A DNA stretch of 6,786 nt from Massilia sp. (GTDB taxonomy: Bacteria; Pseudomonadota; Gammaproteobacteria; Burkholderiales; Burkholderiaceae_D). This document shows, piece after piece, positions 1 to 6,068 of the stretch. The DNA is taken from contig DNCF01000377.1 in assembly GCA_003484545.1 (NCBI GenBank), forward strand, positions 1-6,786, read 5' to 3'. The notes under the pieces are model-generated. The model was not told the DNA's origin. It saw only the letters and a list, made by a program, of their open reading frames with translations, and did not search any database. Both the position numbers and the translations under genes were made by a program. The stretch's first letter is position 1; each line of letters begins with the position of its first letter.

Positions 1-549
1 CGCCAGGGCCGCGACGCGCGCGGGCGCGAGATCGCGGCGCAGCTGGAGGCGGCCGGCATCCCCGGCGCCTACGAAGGTGCGCTGAAATACGTCGGCAACC
101 CGGACCTGCTGTCGCGCACGCACTTCGCGCGCTACATCGTCGAGACCGGCTTGTGCGATACCACCTCCGAGGTCTTCCGCAAATTCCTGACCGAAGGCAA
201 GCCCGGCTACGTGCCGCACCGCTGGGCCACACTCGAAGAAGCGATGGGCTGGATCCGCGGCGCCGGCGGTATTCCCGTGATCGCACACCCGGGCCGCTAC
301 AAGTTCGACGCCACCGCGGAGGGCGCGCTGTTCGACGAATTCCGCCAGCGCGGCGGCAATGCGATCGAGGTCGTGACCGGCAGCCACACGCCGGATCAAT
401 ACGAAACCTATGCCGAGGTGGCGCGCCGCTACGGCTTCCTGGCTTCGCGCGGGACCGATTTCCATGCGCCGGGCGAGGCACGGGTCGAGTTCGATGCCCT
501 GGCGCCGTTGCCCAGCAGCGTGACGCCGGTCTGGCACGACTGGTTCTGA
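1..549 (+). CDS. rnm: 3',5'-nucleoside bisphosphate phosphatase / RNase AM (PHP domain), C-terminal part
   Basis: The frame is open from the first base, so the gene starts upstream; 182 residues of an expected ~280 are present. The family (E. coli YciV/TrpH, now RNase AM) removes the 3' phosphate from 3',5'-nucleoside bisphosphates and trims RNA 5' ends, using a metal cluster held by PHP-domain His and Asp residues. The visible C-terminal half carries the expected ligands: His41 in SRTHFARY, His96 in VIAHPGRY, and Asp153/His155 in SRGTDFH, numbered from the window edge. The preceding part matches the family's insertion region (ALKYVGNPDLLSR). The TTG at 151 is internal and is not a start. The C-terminus (VWHDWF, stop 547-549) looks natural. 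It is followed by a 151-bp gap before htpX, which appears to have its own promoter. The cytoplasmic family assignment is strong; the exact substrate is inferred from homologues. Confidence 0.88.
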   Translation, partial: RQGRDARGREIAAQLEAAGIPGAYEGALKYVGNPDLLSRTHFARYIVETGLCDTTSEVFRKFLTEGKPGYVPHRWATLEEAMGWIRGAGGIPVIAHPGRYKFDATAEGALFDEFRQRGGNAIEVVTGSHTPDQYETYAEVARRYGFLASRGTDFHAPGEARVEFDALAPLPSSVTPVWHDWF

Positions 550-592
550 ACGCCCGCGCCGGGCTGGTGAACGCCACACGACGCCGGCTTCA

Positions 593-620
593 GGCGTGGG
601 CTCTTCCGTTTAAGCCCGCC
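593..620 (+). terminator. Weak stem-loop after the rnm-like gene, possible terminator
   Basis: GGC and GGGCT (593-595, 598-602) can pair with AGCCC and GCC (613-620). This gives 8 bp with a 2-nt bulge and a 10-nt loop. It lies 44 bp past the stop and just before the htpX promoter, where a terminator would be expected. No T-run follows directly, and an alternative 5-bp stem (581-585 with 593-597) competes with it, so this is only a candidate. Confidence 0.25.
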
Positions 621-633
621 ATAAGCCAGCGCC

Positions 634-663
634 CTTGAATTTTCCGGTGCGCAGCCTTATCTT
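634..663 (+). promoter_or_regulatory. Candidate htpX promoter, sigma-32-like (heat shock) or sigma-70
   Basis: CTTGAAT at 634-640 is followed after 14 nt by CCTTATCT at 655-662. This resembles the sigma-32 consensus (CTTGAAA, then CCCCATNT) at an allowed spacing. The same stretch can be read as a sigma-70 site, TTGAAT (635-640), 17 nt, TATCTT (658-663), with four of six matches in each box. It lies 38 bp upstream of htpX. E. coli htpX is a known sigma-32 target, which favours the heat-shock reading, but the sequence alone does not decide. Confidence 0.5.
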
Positions 664-688
664 GGCAGCCTGTTAATGACATTCTGTC

Positions 689-692
689 GAGG
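689..692 (+). promoter_or_regulatory. Ribosome binding site of htpX
   Basis: GAGG lies 8 nt before the ATG at 701 and supports that start. The encoded protein begins directly with the hydrophobic first membrane segment that is usual for HtpX. Confidence 0.6.
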
Positions 693-700
693 TCTTTTCC

Positions 701-1579
701 ATGAAGCGCATCGTATTGTTCCTCGCCACCAACCTCGCGGTTGTGCTGGTGCTCACCGTTGTCCTGAACCTGCTGGGTGTCGGGCGCGCGGTGTCGGCCG
801 AGGGCATCAACGTCGGCGCCCTGGCGGTCTTCTCCCTCGTGGTCGGCTTCACCGGCTCGATCATCTCGCTCCTGATGAGCAAGCCGATGGCCAAGTGGTC
901 GACCGGCGCGCGCGTCATCGAGCAGCCGCAGAACTCGACCGAACTCTGGCTCGTCAACACGGTGCGCAAGCTGGCCGACCGTGCCGGCATCGGCATGCCG
1001 GAAGTGGCCGTCTACGACGGCGAACCGAACGCCTTCGCGACCGGCGCCTTCAAGAATTCCGCGCTGGTGGCCGTGTCCACCGGCCTGCTGCAGGGCATGA
1101 CCGAAGACGAGGTCGAGGCCGTGCTCGGCCACGAAGTGGCCCACATCGCCAACGGCGACATGGTCACGCTGACCCTGATCCAGGGCGTGGTCAACACCTT
1201 CGTCGTGTTCCTGGCGCGCGTGGTCGGCTTCTTTGTCGACAAGGTGCTCCTGCGCGGCAACGACGACCGCGGCCCCGGCATCGGCTACATGGTCACCGTC
1301 TTCGTCTGCGAGATCCTCTTCGGCCTGGTAGCCTCGATCATCGTGGCCTGGTTCTCGCGCCAGCGCGAATTCCGCGCCGACGCCGGCTCGGCCAAGCTGC
1401 TGGGCTCGACCGTGCCGATGCAGCATGCGCTGGCCCGCCTGGGCGGCCTGCAGCCGGGCGCCTTGCCTTCGTCGATGACGGCCTCGGGCATCTCCGGCAG
1501 CGGCGGGGGCTGGGGCGCGCTGTTCTCGACCCACCCGCCGATGGAAGAGCGCATCGCCGCCCTGCAGGCGCTGCGCTGA
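701..1579 (+). CDS. htpX: Membrane zinc metalloprotease HtpX (M48 family)
   Basis: The 292-residue protein has the usual HtpX length. HtpX is an inner-membrane zinc endopeptidase that cleaves misfolded or damaged membrane proteins at the cytoplasmic face and works alongside FtsH. The zinc site is complete: HEVAH at residues 144-148 gives two His ligands and the catalytic Glu, and Glu223 in REFRAD gives the third ligand. Hydrophobic segments lie at about 4-24, 38-58, 158-180 and 197-218. The C-terminal THPPMEERIAAL motif (278-288) is typical of the family. The ATG at 701 has a GAGG site and matches the family N-terminus (MKRIVLFLATN). A sigma-32-like promoter lies upstream. The yciO-type gene follows after 15 bp and is probably cotranscribed. 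Confidence 0.97.
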   Translation: MKRIVLFLATNLAVVLVLTVVLNLLGVGRAVSAEGINVGALAVFSLVVGFTGSIISLLMSKPMAKWSTGARVIEQPQNSTELWLVNTVRKLADRAGIGMPEVAVYDGEPNAFATGAFKNSALVAVSTGLLQGMTEDEVEAVLGHEVAHIANGDMVTLTLIQGVVNTFVVFLARVVGFFVDKVLLRGNDDRGPGIGYMVTVFVCEILFGLVASIIVAWFSRQREFRADAGSAKLLGSTVPMQHALARLGGLQPGALPSSMTASGISGSGGGWGALFSTHPPMEERIAALQALR

Positions 1580-1594
1580 CCCGAAAGGAACCCG

Positions 1595-2365
1595 ATGACC
1601 CAATTCTTCCAGATCCATCCAGAAAATCCCCAGGCGCGCCTCATCAAGCAGGCGGCGCAGATCCTCCGCTCGGGCGGGGTGGTCGCGCTGCCGACCGATT
1701 CGGCCTACGCGCTGGTGTGCCAGTTGGACGACAAGAACGCGGTCGAGAAGCTGCGCCGCGTGCGCGGCATCGACGACAAGCACCACCTGACCCTGCTGTG
1801 CCGCGATTTGTCGGAAATCGCCCAGTACGCGCGCGTCGACAATGCCCAGTACCGGCTGCTGAAGGCGACCACGCCGGGGCCGTACACCGTGATCCTGGAG
1901 GCGACCAAGGAAGTGCCGCGCCGCCTGTCCCACCCCTCGCGCAAGACCATCGGCCTGCGTGTGCCGGAGAACAAGATCACCCTGGCCCTGCTCGAGGAAC
2001 TGGGCGAGCCGCTGATCGGCACCACGCTGCAACTGCCGGGCGACGACCATATGCTGTCCGACCCGGATGAGGTGCGCGAGCGCCTCGAAAAGCAAATCGA
2101 GCTGGTCGTCGACGGCGGCGCCGGTACCCTGGAGCCCACCACCATCATCGACCTCACCGGCCCCGAACCCGAGCTGCTGCGCGAGGGCAGGGGCGACGAC
2201 AGCAGCAGATCCATGTCGCCGCGATCGAACAGGACCTGCACGCTGGATTTGAGCGCGCTCGATAGCATGAAAAGGAAAGTCGCCAACAGGATCGCGCTGG
2301 CGGCGACCACCAGTTCCTGGGGGACCGGGCCGTGTCCTGACGCCACTTTCCGGAGCACGACATAG
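1595..2365 (+). CDS. yciO: YciO-type TsaC/Sua5 (threonylcarbamoyl-AMP synthase fold) protein with aberrant read-through C-terminus
   Basis: Residues 1-201 match the E. coli YciO type along their whole length: MTQFFQIHPENPQ at the start, PTDSAYAL (33-40), KEVPRRLSHPSRKTIGLRVP (105-124), GTTLQLPGDD (142-151), and TTIIDLT then LLREGRGD (194-201). The fold belongs to the TsaC/Sua5 family, which makes threonylcarbamoyl-AMP for tRNA t6A. YciO is a paralogue that, as I recall, does not replace TsaC in E. coli, so its role is uncertain. AGGA (1586-1589) lies 5 nt before the ATG, 15 bp after htpX. E. coli YciO ends about five residues after the REG-x-GD motif, at 206 aa. Here the frame continues to residue 256 with a low-complexity Ser/Arg/Thr tail antisense to an ABC permease gene. 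The AGG at 2189 and AGA at 2204 are Arg codons unlike the CGC/CGG usual in the gene. The fold should be intact; the tail is probably junk from a rearrangement. Confidence 0.85.
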   Translation: MTQFFQIHPENPQARLIKQAAQILRSGGVVALPTDSAYALVCQLDDKNAVEKLRRVRGIDDKHHLTLLCRDLSEIAQYARVDNAQYRLLKATTPGPYTVILEATKEVPRRLSHPSRKTIGLRVPENKITLALLEELGEPLIGTTLQLPGDDHMLSDPDEVRERLEKQIELVVDGGAGTLEPTTIIDLTGPEPELLREGRGDDSSRSMSPRSNRTCTLDLSALDSMKRKVANRIALAATTSSWGTGPCPDATFRSTT

Positions 2366-2526
2366 GCGCCCAGGTGCAGGAGCAGCCATAACACGAGCAA
2401 CACGCCTACCAGCTTCCAGTGGAAACCACGCGGCTCCCCGGGTTTGGGAGAGGACAGCGCCGTGTACCAGAACAGGCGCAGCTCGTGCCGCAGCAGCCAC
2501 GCCGCGCTGCCTGGGCGCGCGCTCAA
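1705..2526 (-). pseudogene. ABC exporter permease, truncated: N-terminal ~116 residues only, then antisense yciO
   Basis: The frame opens with a TTG at 2526-2524 that overlaps the ATPase stop (TTGA), so it is coupled to the ATPase gene. No ATG is available nearby. Residues 1-116 look like the N-terminus of a large ABC exporter membrane subunit: a cytosolic start (LLRHELRLFWYTAL), membrane segments at about 38-58 and 72-92, then LFDRGDMDLLLSSPLPSR, a loop typical of permeases several hundred residues long. From about residue 117 (below position 2179) the sequence becomes Ser/Arg/Thr-rich and is simply the antisense of yciO, down to a chance stop at 1705. The authentic part is therefore about 2179-2526. 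Most membrane helices are missing, so a working channel is not expected. The intact N-terminus and lack of frameshifts suggest recent loss or an assembly join. Confidence 0.75.
2179..2200. other. Probable recombination breakpoint joining yciO (+) to a truncated ABC permease gene (-)
   Basis: On the + strand this stretch reads REGRGDD, the expected near-end of YciO. On the - strand it reads SSPLPSR, the expected continuation of the permease motif DRGDMDLLLSSPLP. To the left only yciO makes sense; to the right only the permease does. Codon choice (AGG at 2189 in the yciO frame) suggests the exchange lies before 2189. A short shared sequence is what a microhomology-mediated deletion or inversion would leave, but an assembly chimera would look the same. 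Confidence 0.65.
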
Positions 2527-3254
2527 GCCTGCCCCGTCAATTGCAGGAACATGTCCTCGAGCGTCAGTGCCGCGGTCCGTTCGCGCAGTTCCTCGAGCGT
2601 GCCTTCGGCGATCAGGCGGCCGTGCTGGATGATCCCGATGCGCTGGGCCAGGCGCTCGGCTACCTCGAGGATATGCGTGGTCAGGATCACCGTGCCGCCG
2701 CCGGTAACGTGCGATTGCAGCAAGTCCTTGACCTGGCGCGCCGCGCCGGCGTCCAGCCCGGTCAGCGGCTCGTCCAGGATCAACAGCTGCGGCTCATGGA
2801 TCAGCGCGCCGGCCAACGCCAGTTTCTGTTTCATGCCGCGCGAGAAGCCTTCGGTCAGTTCGTGCGCATGTTGGGTAAGATCCAGCCAATCGAGCAGCCG
2901 GCGCGCGCGCGGTTCTGCGGCCGCGGCGTCGATACCCCACAGTCCGGCCACGAACTCCAGGTATTCGGTCGGCTTCAATTTCCCGTACAACATCGGGTCG
3001 TCCGGCAGATAGGCCATGGTGCGCTTCGCCCCGGCCGGGTCGCGCGCCAGGTCAATGCCATTGACCTCGATGCGGCCGGCATCCGGCGCCAGCAGTCCCG
3101 CCACCATGCGCAGCGTGGTGGTTTTCCCGGCGCCGTTCGGGCCGAGCAGGGCGTAGAGTTCGCCACGCCGTACCGACAGGTCCAGGCCATCGACGGCGGG
3201 GCGGCCGAAGGCCTTGTGCAGCTTGCTCAGGACGAGGGCGGGCGCGTCCGGCAT
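2523..3254 (-). CDS. ABC exporter ATP-binding subunit
   Basis: The 243-residue nucleotide-binding subunit would hydrolyse ATP to drive the adjacent permease; the substrate is unknown. Motifs, numbered from the GTG one codon upstream, are Walker A GPNGAGKT (39-46), a Q-loop region reading AYLPDDPMLY with Asp where Gln is usual (86), signature FSRGMKQKL (138-146), Walker B LLILDEP (158-164), D-loop GLDA (167-170) and H-loop His195. This pattern fits ABC-2-type exporters. The start is taken as the ATG at 3254, which shares one base with the lipoprotein stop (TGATG). The GTG at 3257 is an alternative that adds one residue. The stop overlaps the permease start by two bases. With the permease truncated, the subunit may have no partner encoded here. 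Confidence 0.9.
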   Translation of the reverse strand: MPDAPALVLSKLHKAFGRPAVDGLDLSVRRGELYALLGPNGAGKTTTLRMVAGLLAPDAGRIEVNGIDLARDPAGAKRTMAYLPDDPMLYGKLKPTEYLEFVAGLWGIDAAAAEPRARRLLDWLDLTQHAHELTEGFSRGMKQKLALAGALIHEPQLLILDEPLTGLDAGAARQVKDLLQSHVTGGGTVILTTHILEVAERLAQRIGIIQHGRLIAEGTLEELRERTAALTLEDMFLQLTGQA

Positions 3255-3787
3255 CACAGCAGGGTGAACGACTTCATGAATTGCTCGGACTGCTCGGGCG
3301 CCACGTCCTTTTCCTTGCCCAACACGATGACCTGGTAGAAGCGCTTGCCGCGCGATTCGAAATGGCCATTCAGCTTCATCGGCCCGCCATTGCCGGTGCC
3401 GGTCGCGTCGACGTCGACACTCTTGCGCTCGCTCTCAAGCGAGCCGCTGCTGACGGCGCTGGCACTTTCTCGCTGCACGGTCGCGCCGATATTGCGCAGC
3501 ATCGCCGTGCGCATCGCATCGACCGCCGCCTGCGCCTGCGCCGCATCCGGCGCCACGCCCGTGCCCACCGCGAACATCACGCCTTCGACCTCGGCGGCGG
3601 TCATGGTCATGTCGACTTTCAGGCCGTTCAGGTCGACGCTGCGCGTGTGGGTCGCCGGTTTGGCGGGGAACATGACCTGGTAGGGCGCGTCCGGGCTGCG
3701 GTAGTCGCGCCAGTTGTAGGTCGGGTTGCAGCCCGCCAGGAGCGTCGCGGCGAGAACGAGTGTTGCGGTAAGTTGAATTTTTCGCAT
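3254..3787 (-). CDS. Small lipoprotein of unknown function, coupled to the ABC ATPase gene
   Basis: The 177-residue protein has a lipoprotein signal: Lys/Arg near the start, a hydrophobic stretch, then LLAGC with the modified Cys at 20. Residue +2 is Asn rather than Asp, so transport to the outer membrane by Lol is likely. The mature part starts with YNWRDYRSPDAPYQVMFPAKP (24-44) and ends with KRFYQVIVLGKEKD and FMKSFTLL. This layout (a FP-x-KP strand near the start, an aromatic-rich 'YQVIV' strand, a 'SF' end) recalls widespread small uncharacterised envelope domains; I cannot name the family. The start is the ATG at 3787, because the upstream open frame only mirrors comM antisense. The Shine-Dalgarno site is poor. 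Its stop overlaps the ATPase start, suggesting a joint role with the exporter, which is inference. Confidence 0.85.
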   Translation of the reverse strand: MRKIQLTATLVLAATLLAGCNPTYNWRDYRSPDAPYQVMFPAKPATHTRSVDLNGLKVDMTMTAAEVEGVMFAVGTGVAPDAAQAQAAVDAMRTAMLRNIGATVQRESASAVSSGSLESERKSVDVDATGTGNGGPMKLNGHFESRGKRFYQVIVLGKEKDVAPEQSEQFMKSFTLL

Positions 3788-3795
3788 GTCCCGAT

Positions 3796-3824
3796 GGTAG
3801 CAAAGCGGCGCTGCCAGGGCTACC
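3796..3824 (-). repeat. Inverted repeat between comM and the lipoprotein gene
   Basis: GGTAGC (3796-3801) and GCTACC (3819-3824) form a perfect 6-bp stem around a 17-nt loop, which itself can form GGC/GCC (3807-3809 with 3813-3815). It fills most of the 44-bp gap and ends 8 nt before the lipoprotein start, so in the mRNA it would sit over the ribosome landing site. No U-run follows, so a terminator is unlikely. Confidence 0.35.
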
Positions 3825-3831
3825 GGCGAAC

Positions 3832-5349
3832 CTATCTTTCGCGCAGCCCGCGCCGGTACTGGACGGCCTCGGCCATGTGCGCCGGCCCGATCGCCGGGGA
3901 CGCCGCCAGGTCGGCGATCGTGCGCGCCACCTTCAGCACCCGGTGATAGGCCCGCGCCGACCAATGCATGTGCGCCATCGCGGCGCGCAGGGTGCGCTCG
4001 CCGGCGCGGTCGAGCGCGCAGTAGCGGTCGATCTCGTGGGTTGTCAGGCGCTGGTTCGGCTTGCCCTGGCGTTCGATTTGCAGCGCATGCGCGCCGGCAA
4101 CGCGCGCGGCGATGTCCGCCGTGCTCTCGCCGTCGGCCTGGGCGCTCATGGCGTCCGGCGCCATGGCGCTGACCTCGATCTGCATGTCGATGCGGTCGAG
4201 CAGCGGGCCGGAAATGCGGTCCCGGTAGCGCTGCGCCGCCTCGTTCGTGCAATGGCACTTGCCGGACGGATGGCCATGCCAGCCGCAGGGGCAGGGGTTC
4301 ATCGCCGCGACCAGCTGGAAGCGCGCCGGAAAGTCGGCCTGGTGCGCGGCGCGGGAAATGGTGATACGGCCGGATTCCAGCGGCTGGCGCAGCACTTCCA
4401 GCACCTTGCGGTCGAACTCGGGAAGCTCATCGAGGAAGAGCACGCCGCAGTGCGCCAGCGAGACCTCGCCGGGACGCGGCACGTTGCCGCCGCCGACCAG
4501 GGCCACGCCCGAGCTGGTGTGGTGCGGGCTGCGAAACGGCCGGGCGCGCCACTGCTCGGCGGAAAAGCGGCCGGTCAGCGAATGCACCGCCGCCGCTTCC
4601 AGCGCCTCCTCGTCCGTCATCGGCGGCAGCAAGCCGGGAAAGCGCGAGGCCAGCATGCTCTTGCCGGCGCCCGGCGGGCCGACCAGCAGGAGCGAATGGC
4701 TGCCGGCGGCGGCGATCTCGAGCGCGCGTTTCACGTGCAGCTGACCCTTTACGTCGGAAAAGTCGGGATAGCGCGGCGCCTGCACCGGCGCGTCCCTGCT
4801 GTAGCGCGGCAGCCGCGCATTCTCTTCGCTGGCCGCGAAGTGGGCGCACACCTGCAACAATGTGTCGGCAGGGTAGACGCGGGCATCGGTGACGAGCGCA
4901 GCCTCGTCGGCATTGGCCTGCGGGAGGATGAAGGCGCGCCCGCCGCCGGCGCCGCTGCGCCCGATGGCGAAGGTCATGGCGAGCGCGCCGCGTATCGGCC
5001 GCAACTGGCCAGACAGCGACAATTCGCCGGCGAATTCATACTTGTCGAGTTCCTTCGACGGGATCTGGCCGGACGCGGCCAGGATGCCCAAGGCCATCGG
5101 CAGGTCGAAGCGTCCCGATTCCTTCGGCAGGTCGGCCGGCGCCAGGTTGATCGTGATGCGCCGCGCAGGGATATCGAAGCCGACGTTCTGCAAGGCGGCG
5201 CGCACCCGGTCCTTGGCTTCGCGCACTTCGGCGTCCGGCAGGCCGACGATGGTGAAACTGGGGAGGCCGTTGGCCAGGTGCACTTCGACGCTGACGGGCA
5301 GCGCTTCCATGCCGGCAAGGGCGCGGCTGCGTAACACGGCAAGGCTCAT
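3832..5349 (-). CDS. comM: ComM/YifB AAA+ ATPase (Mg-chelatase-like), natural transformation helicase
   Basis: The 505-residue protein is full length for YifB/ComM. In competent bacteria ComM is a hexameric helicase that drives branch migration to integrate incoming single-stranded DNA; in non-competent species its role is less clear. The N-terminal Lon-like/ChlI domain spans about 1-170 (LPSFTIVGLPDAEVREAKDR at 29-48; INLAPADLPKE at 67-77). The AAA+ core follows: Walker A GPPGAGKS (224-231), PFRSPHHTSS (271-280), Walker B VLFLDE (303-308), and LLDRID (383-388) near the arginine finger. Cys353, 355, 365 and 367 form the family's CPCG...CxC putative metal site. The C-terminal domain ends with AEAVQYRR. 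The start is the ATG at 5349, with AGGA five nt upstream; a longer frame to 5388 lacks family similarity. It lies 44 bp before the lipoprotein gene in the same direction. Confidence 0.95.
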   Translation of the reverse strand: MSLAVLRSRALAGMEALPVSVEVHLANGLPSFTIVGLPDAEVREAKDRVRAALQNVGFDIPARRITINLAPADLPKESGRFDLPMALGILAASGQIPSKELDKYEFAGELSLSGQLRPIRGALAMTFAIGRSGAGGGRAFILPQANADEAALVTDARVYPADTLLQVCAHFAASEENARLPRYSRDAPVQAPRYPDFSDVKGQLHVKRALEIAAAGSHSLLLVGPPGAGKSMLASRFPGLLPPMTDEEALEAAAVHSLTGRFSAEQWRARPFRSPHHTSSGVALVGGGNVPRPGEVSLAHCGVLFLDELPEFDRKVLEVLRQPLESGRITISRAAHQADFPARFQLVAAMNPCPCGWHGHPSGKCHCTNEAAQRYRDRISGPLLDRIDMQIEVSAMAPDAMSAQADGESTADIAARVAGAHALQIERQGKPNQRLTTHEIDRYCALDRAGERTLRAAMAHMHWSARAYHRVLKVARTIADLAASPAIGPAHMAEAVQYRRGLRER

Positions 5350-5389
5350 GGGGTTCCTGGCGAGTGAGGGCTCGCAGGATGGTGGCACT

Positions 5390-5422
5390 GCTTGGGAAAT
5401 CGCTTGTTGAGCGCACCCAAGC
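5390..5422 (-). terminator. Stem-loop between apt and comM, possible terminator or leader structure
   Basis: GCTTGGG (5390-5396) and CCCAAGC (5416-5422) form a perfect 7-bp stem. Inside it CGCT (5401-5404) pairs with AGCG (5410-5413) around a 5-nt loop, with a small internal loop between the two stems. It lies 30 bp after the apt stop and 41 bp before the comM start. No U-tract follows on either strand, so classic intrinsic termination is uncertain. Confidence 0.4.
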
Positions 5423-5451
5423 CTTGTCGTATGCGGTGCCCGGAGGACGCC

Positions 5452-5964
5452 TCAGACGTCGCGCAGCGTCACCACCGGCATCGTCAAGACGCGCTTGTCC
5501 TTGAAGAAAGCGATATCGAACAGCGCCGCCGCGCCGACCACTTCTTTTCCGAGTTGGCGCAGCAGGGCCGCTGCGGCCTCAATGGTGCCGCCGGTGGCCA
5601 GCACATCGTCGACGATCAGCACGCGCTGGCCCTTGATGCGTTGCGGCTGGATCTCGATGGTCGCGCTGCCGTATTCGCGCTTGTAGTCGATGCTGATCGC
5701 CTCGCCGGGCAGTTTGCCCGCCTTGCGCGCCATGGCGAAGCCGACCTTGTGCTCGAGGGCGAGGGCGCCGGCGATCATGAATCCGCGCGCATCCATGGCC
5801 AGGATGAAGTCGAAGTGCAATTCGTCGGTCCGCGCGTGCAGGGTGTCGATGGCGACGCGCCAATGCTCGGGGTTGTCGAAAATGCAGCCGACGTCGATGA
5901 AATTGACGCCCGGTTCAGGGTAATCCTGAAAAAATTCCAGCGGAACGCTGTCGAAATCGGTCAT
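5452..5964 (-). CDS. apt: Adenine phosphoribosyltransferase
   Basis: The 170-residue protein converts adenine and PRPP to AMP and pyrophosphate, the purine salvage step in the cytoplasm. The PRPP loop VLIVDDVLATGGT (115-127), the RKAGKLP segment (80-86) and the flexible loop with DYKREYGS (93-100) are all typical of Apt. The usual IEARGF motif reads MDARGF here, a conservative Glu-to-Asp change. Length and ends match the family. The ATG at 5964 is chosen because the family N-terminus starts there; the upstream open stretch to 6027 contains rare codons (ATA, TTA, CTA) and looks non-coding. No Shine-Dalgarno match precedes this ATG (ACTACCTTCC), which is unusual next to its neighbours. It is 102 bp upstream of comM and may be transcribed separately. 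Confidence 0.95.
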   Translation of the reverse strand: MTDFDSVPLEFFQDYPEPGVNFIDVGCIFDNPEHWRVAIDTLHARTDELHFDFILAMDARGFMIAGALALEHKVGFAMARKAGKLPGEAISIDYKREYGSATIEIQPQRIKGQRVLIVDDVLATGGTIEAAAALLRQLGKEVVGAAALFDIAFFKDKRVLTMPVVTLRDV

Positions 5965-6068
5965 GGAAGGTAGTGCCCGTGTGAGTAAAGCGCGTGAGTG
6001 TACGACGATTATCGCTGCTGCGTGCAAAGACGGCGCGGCTTTGGCGCGTCAGGACCAGCGTCGGGGCG

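Noticed and set aside
676..2070. 464-codon + strand frame overlapping htpX and yciO
   Set aside because: It is a frame-shifted shadow of both genes, rich in Arg/Pro/Ala, with no recognisable motif.
590..2500. Very long antisense open frame (636 codons) across htpX and yciO
   Set aside because: It is opposite two clear genes, has Ala/Gly/Arg/His-rich low-complexity composition with no domain, crosses the breakpoint unchanged, and is typical of stop-poor frames in GC-rich DNA.
3788..4258. N-terminal extension of the lipoprotein frame up to 4258
   Set aside because: The extra 157 residues are an out-of-frame reading of comM; the lipoprotein signal peptide starts at the ATG at 3787.
3877..5334. 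485-codon + strand frame opposite comM
   Set aside because: It is the antisense shadow of a full-length ComM with all motifs intact; its composition is unlike a protein.
5977..6027. apt promoter from TTGCAC (-35) with TACACT or GATAAT (-10), - strand
   Set aside because: TACACT is 19 nt from TTGCAC and GATAAT only 8 nt, so neither pair has normal spacing; I could not choose a promoter.
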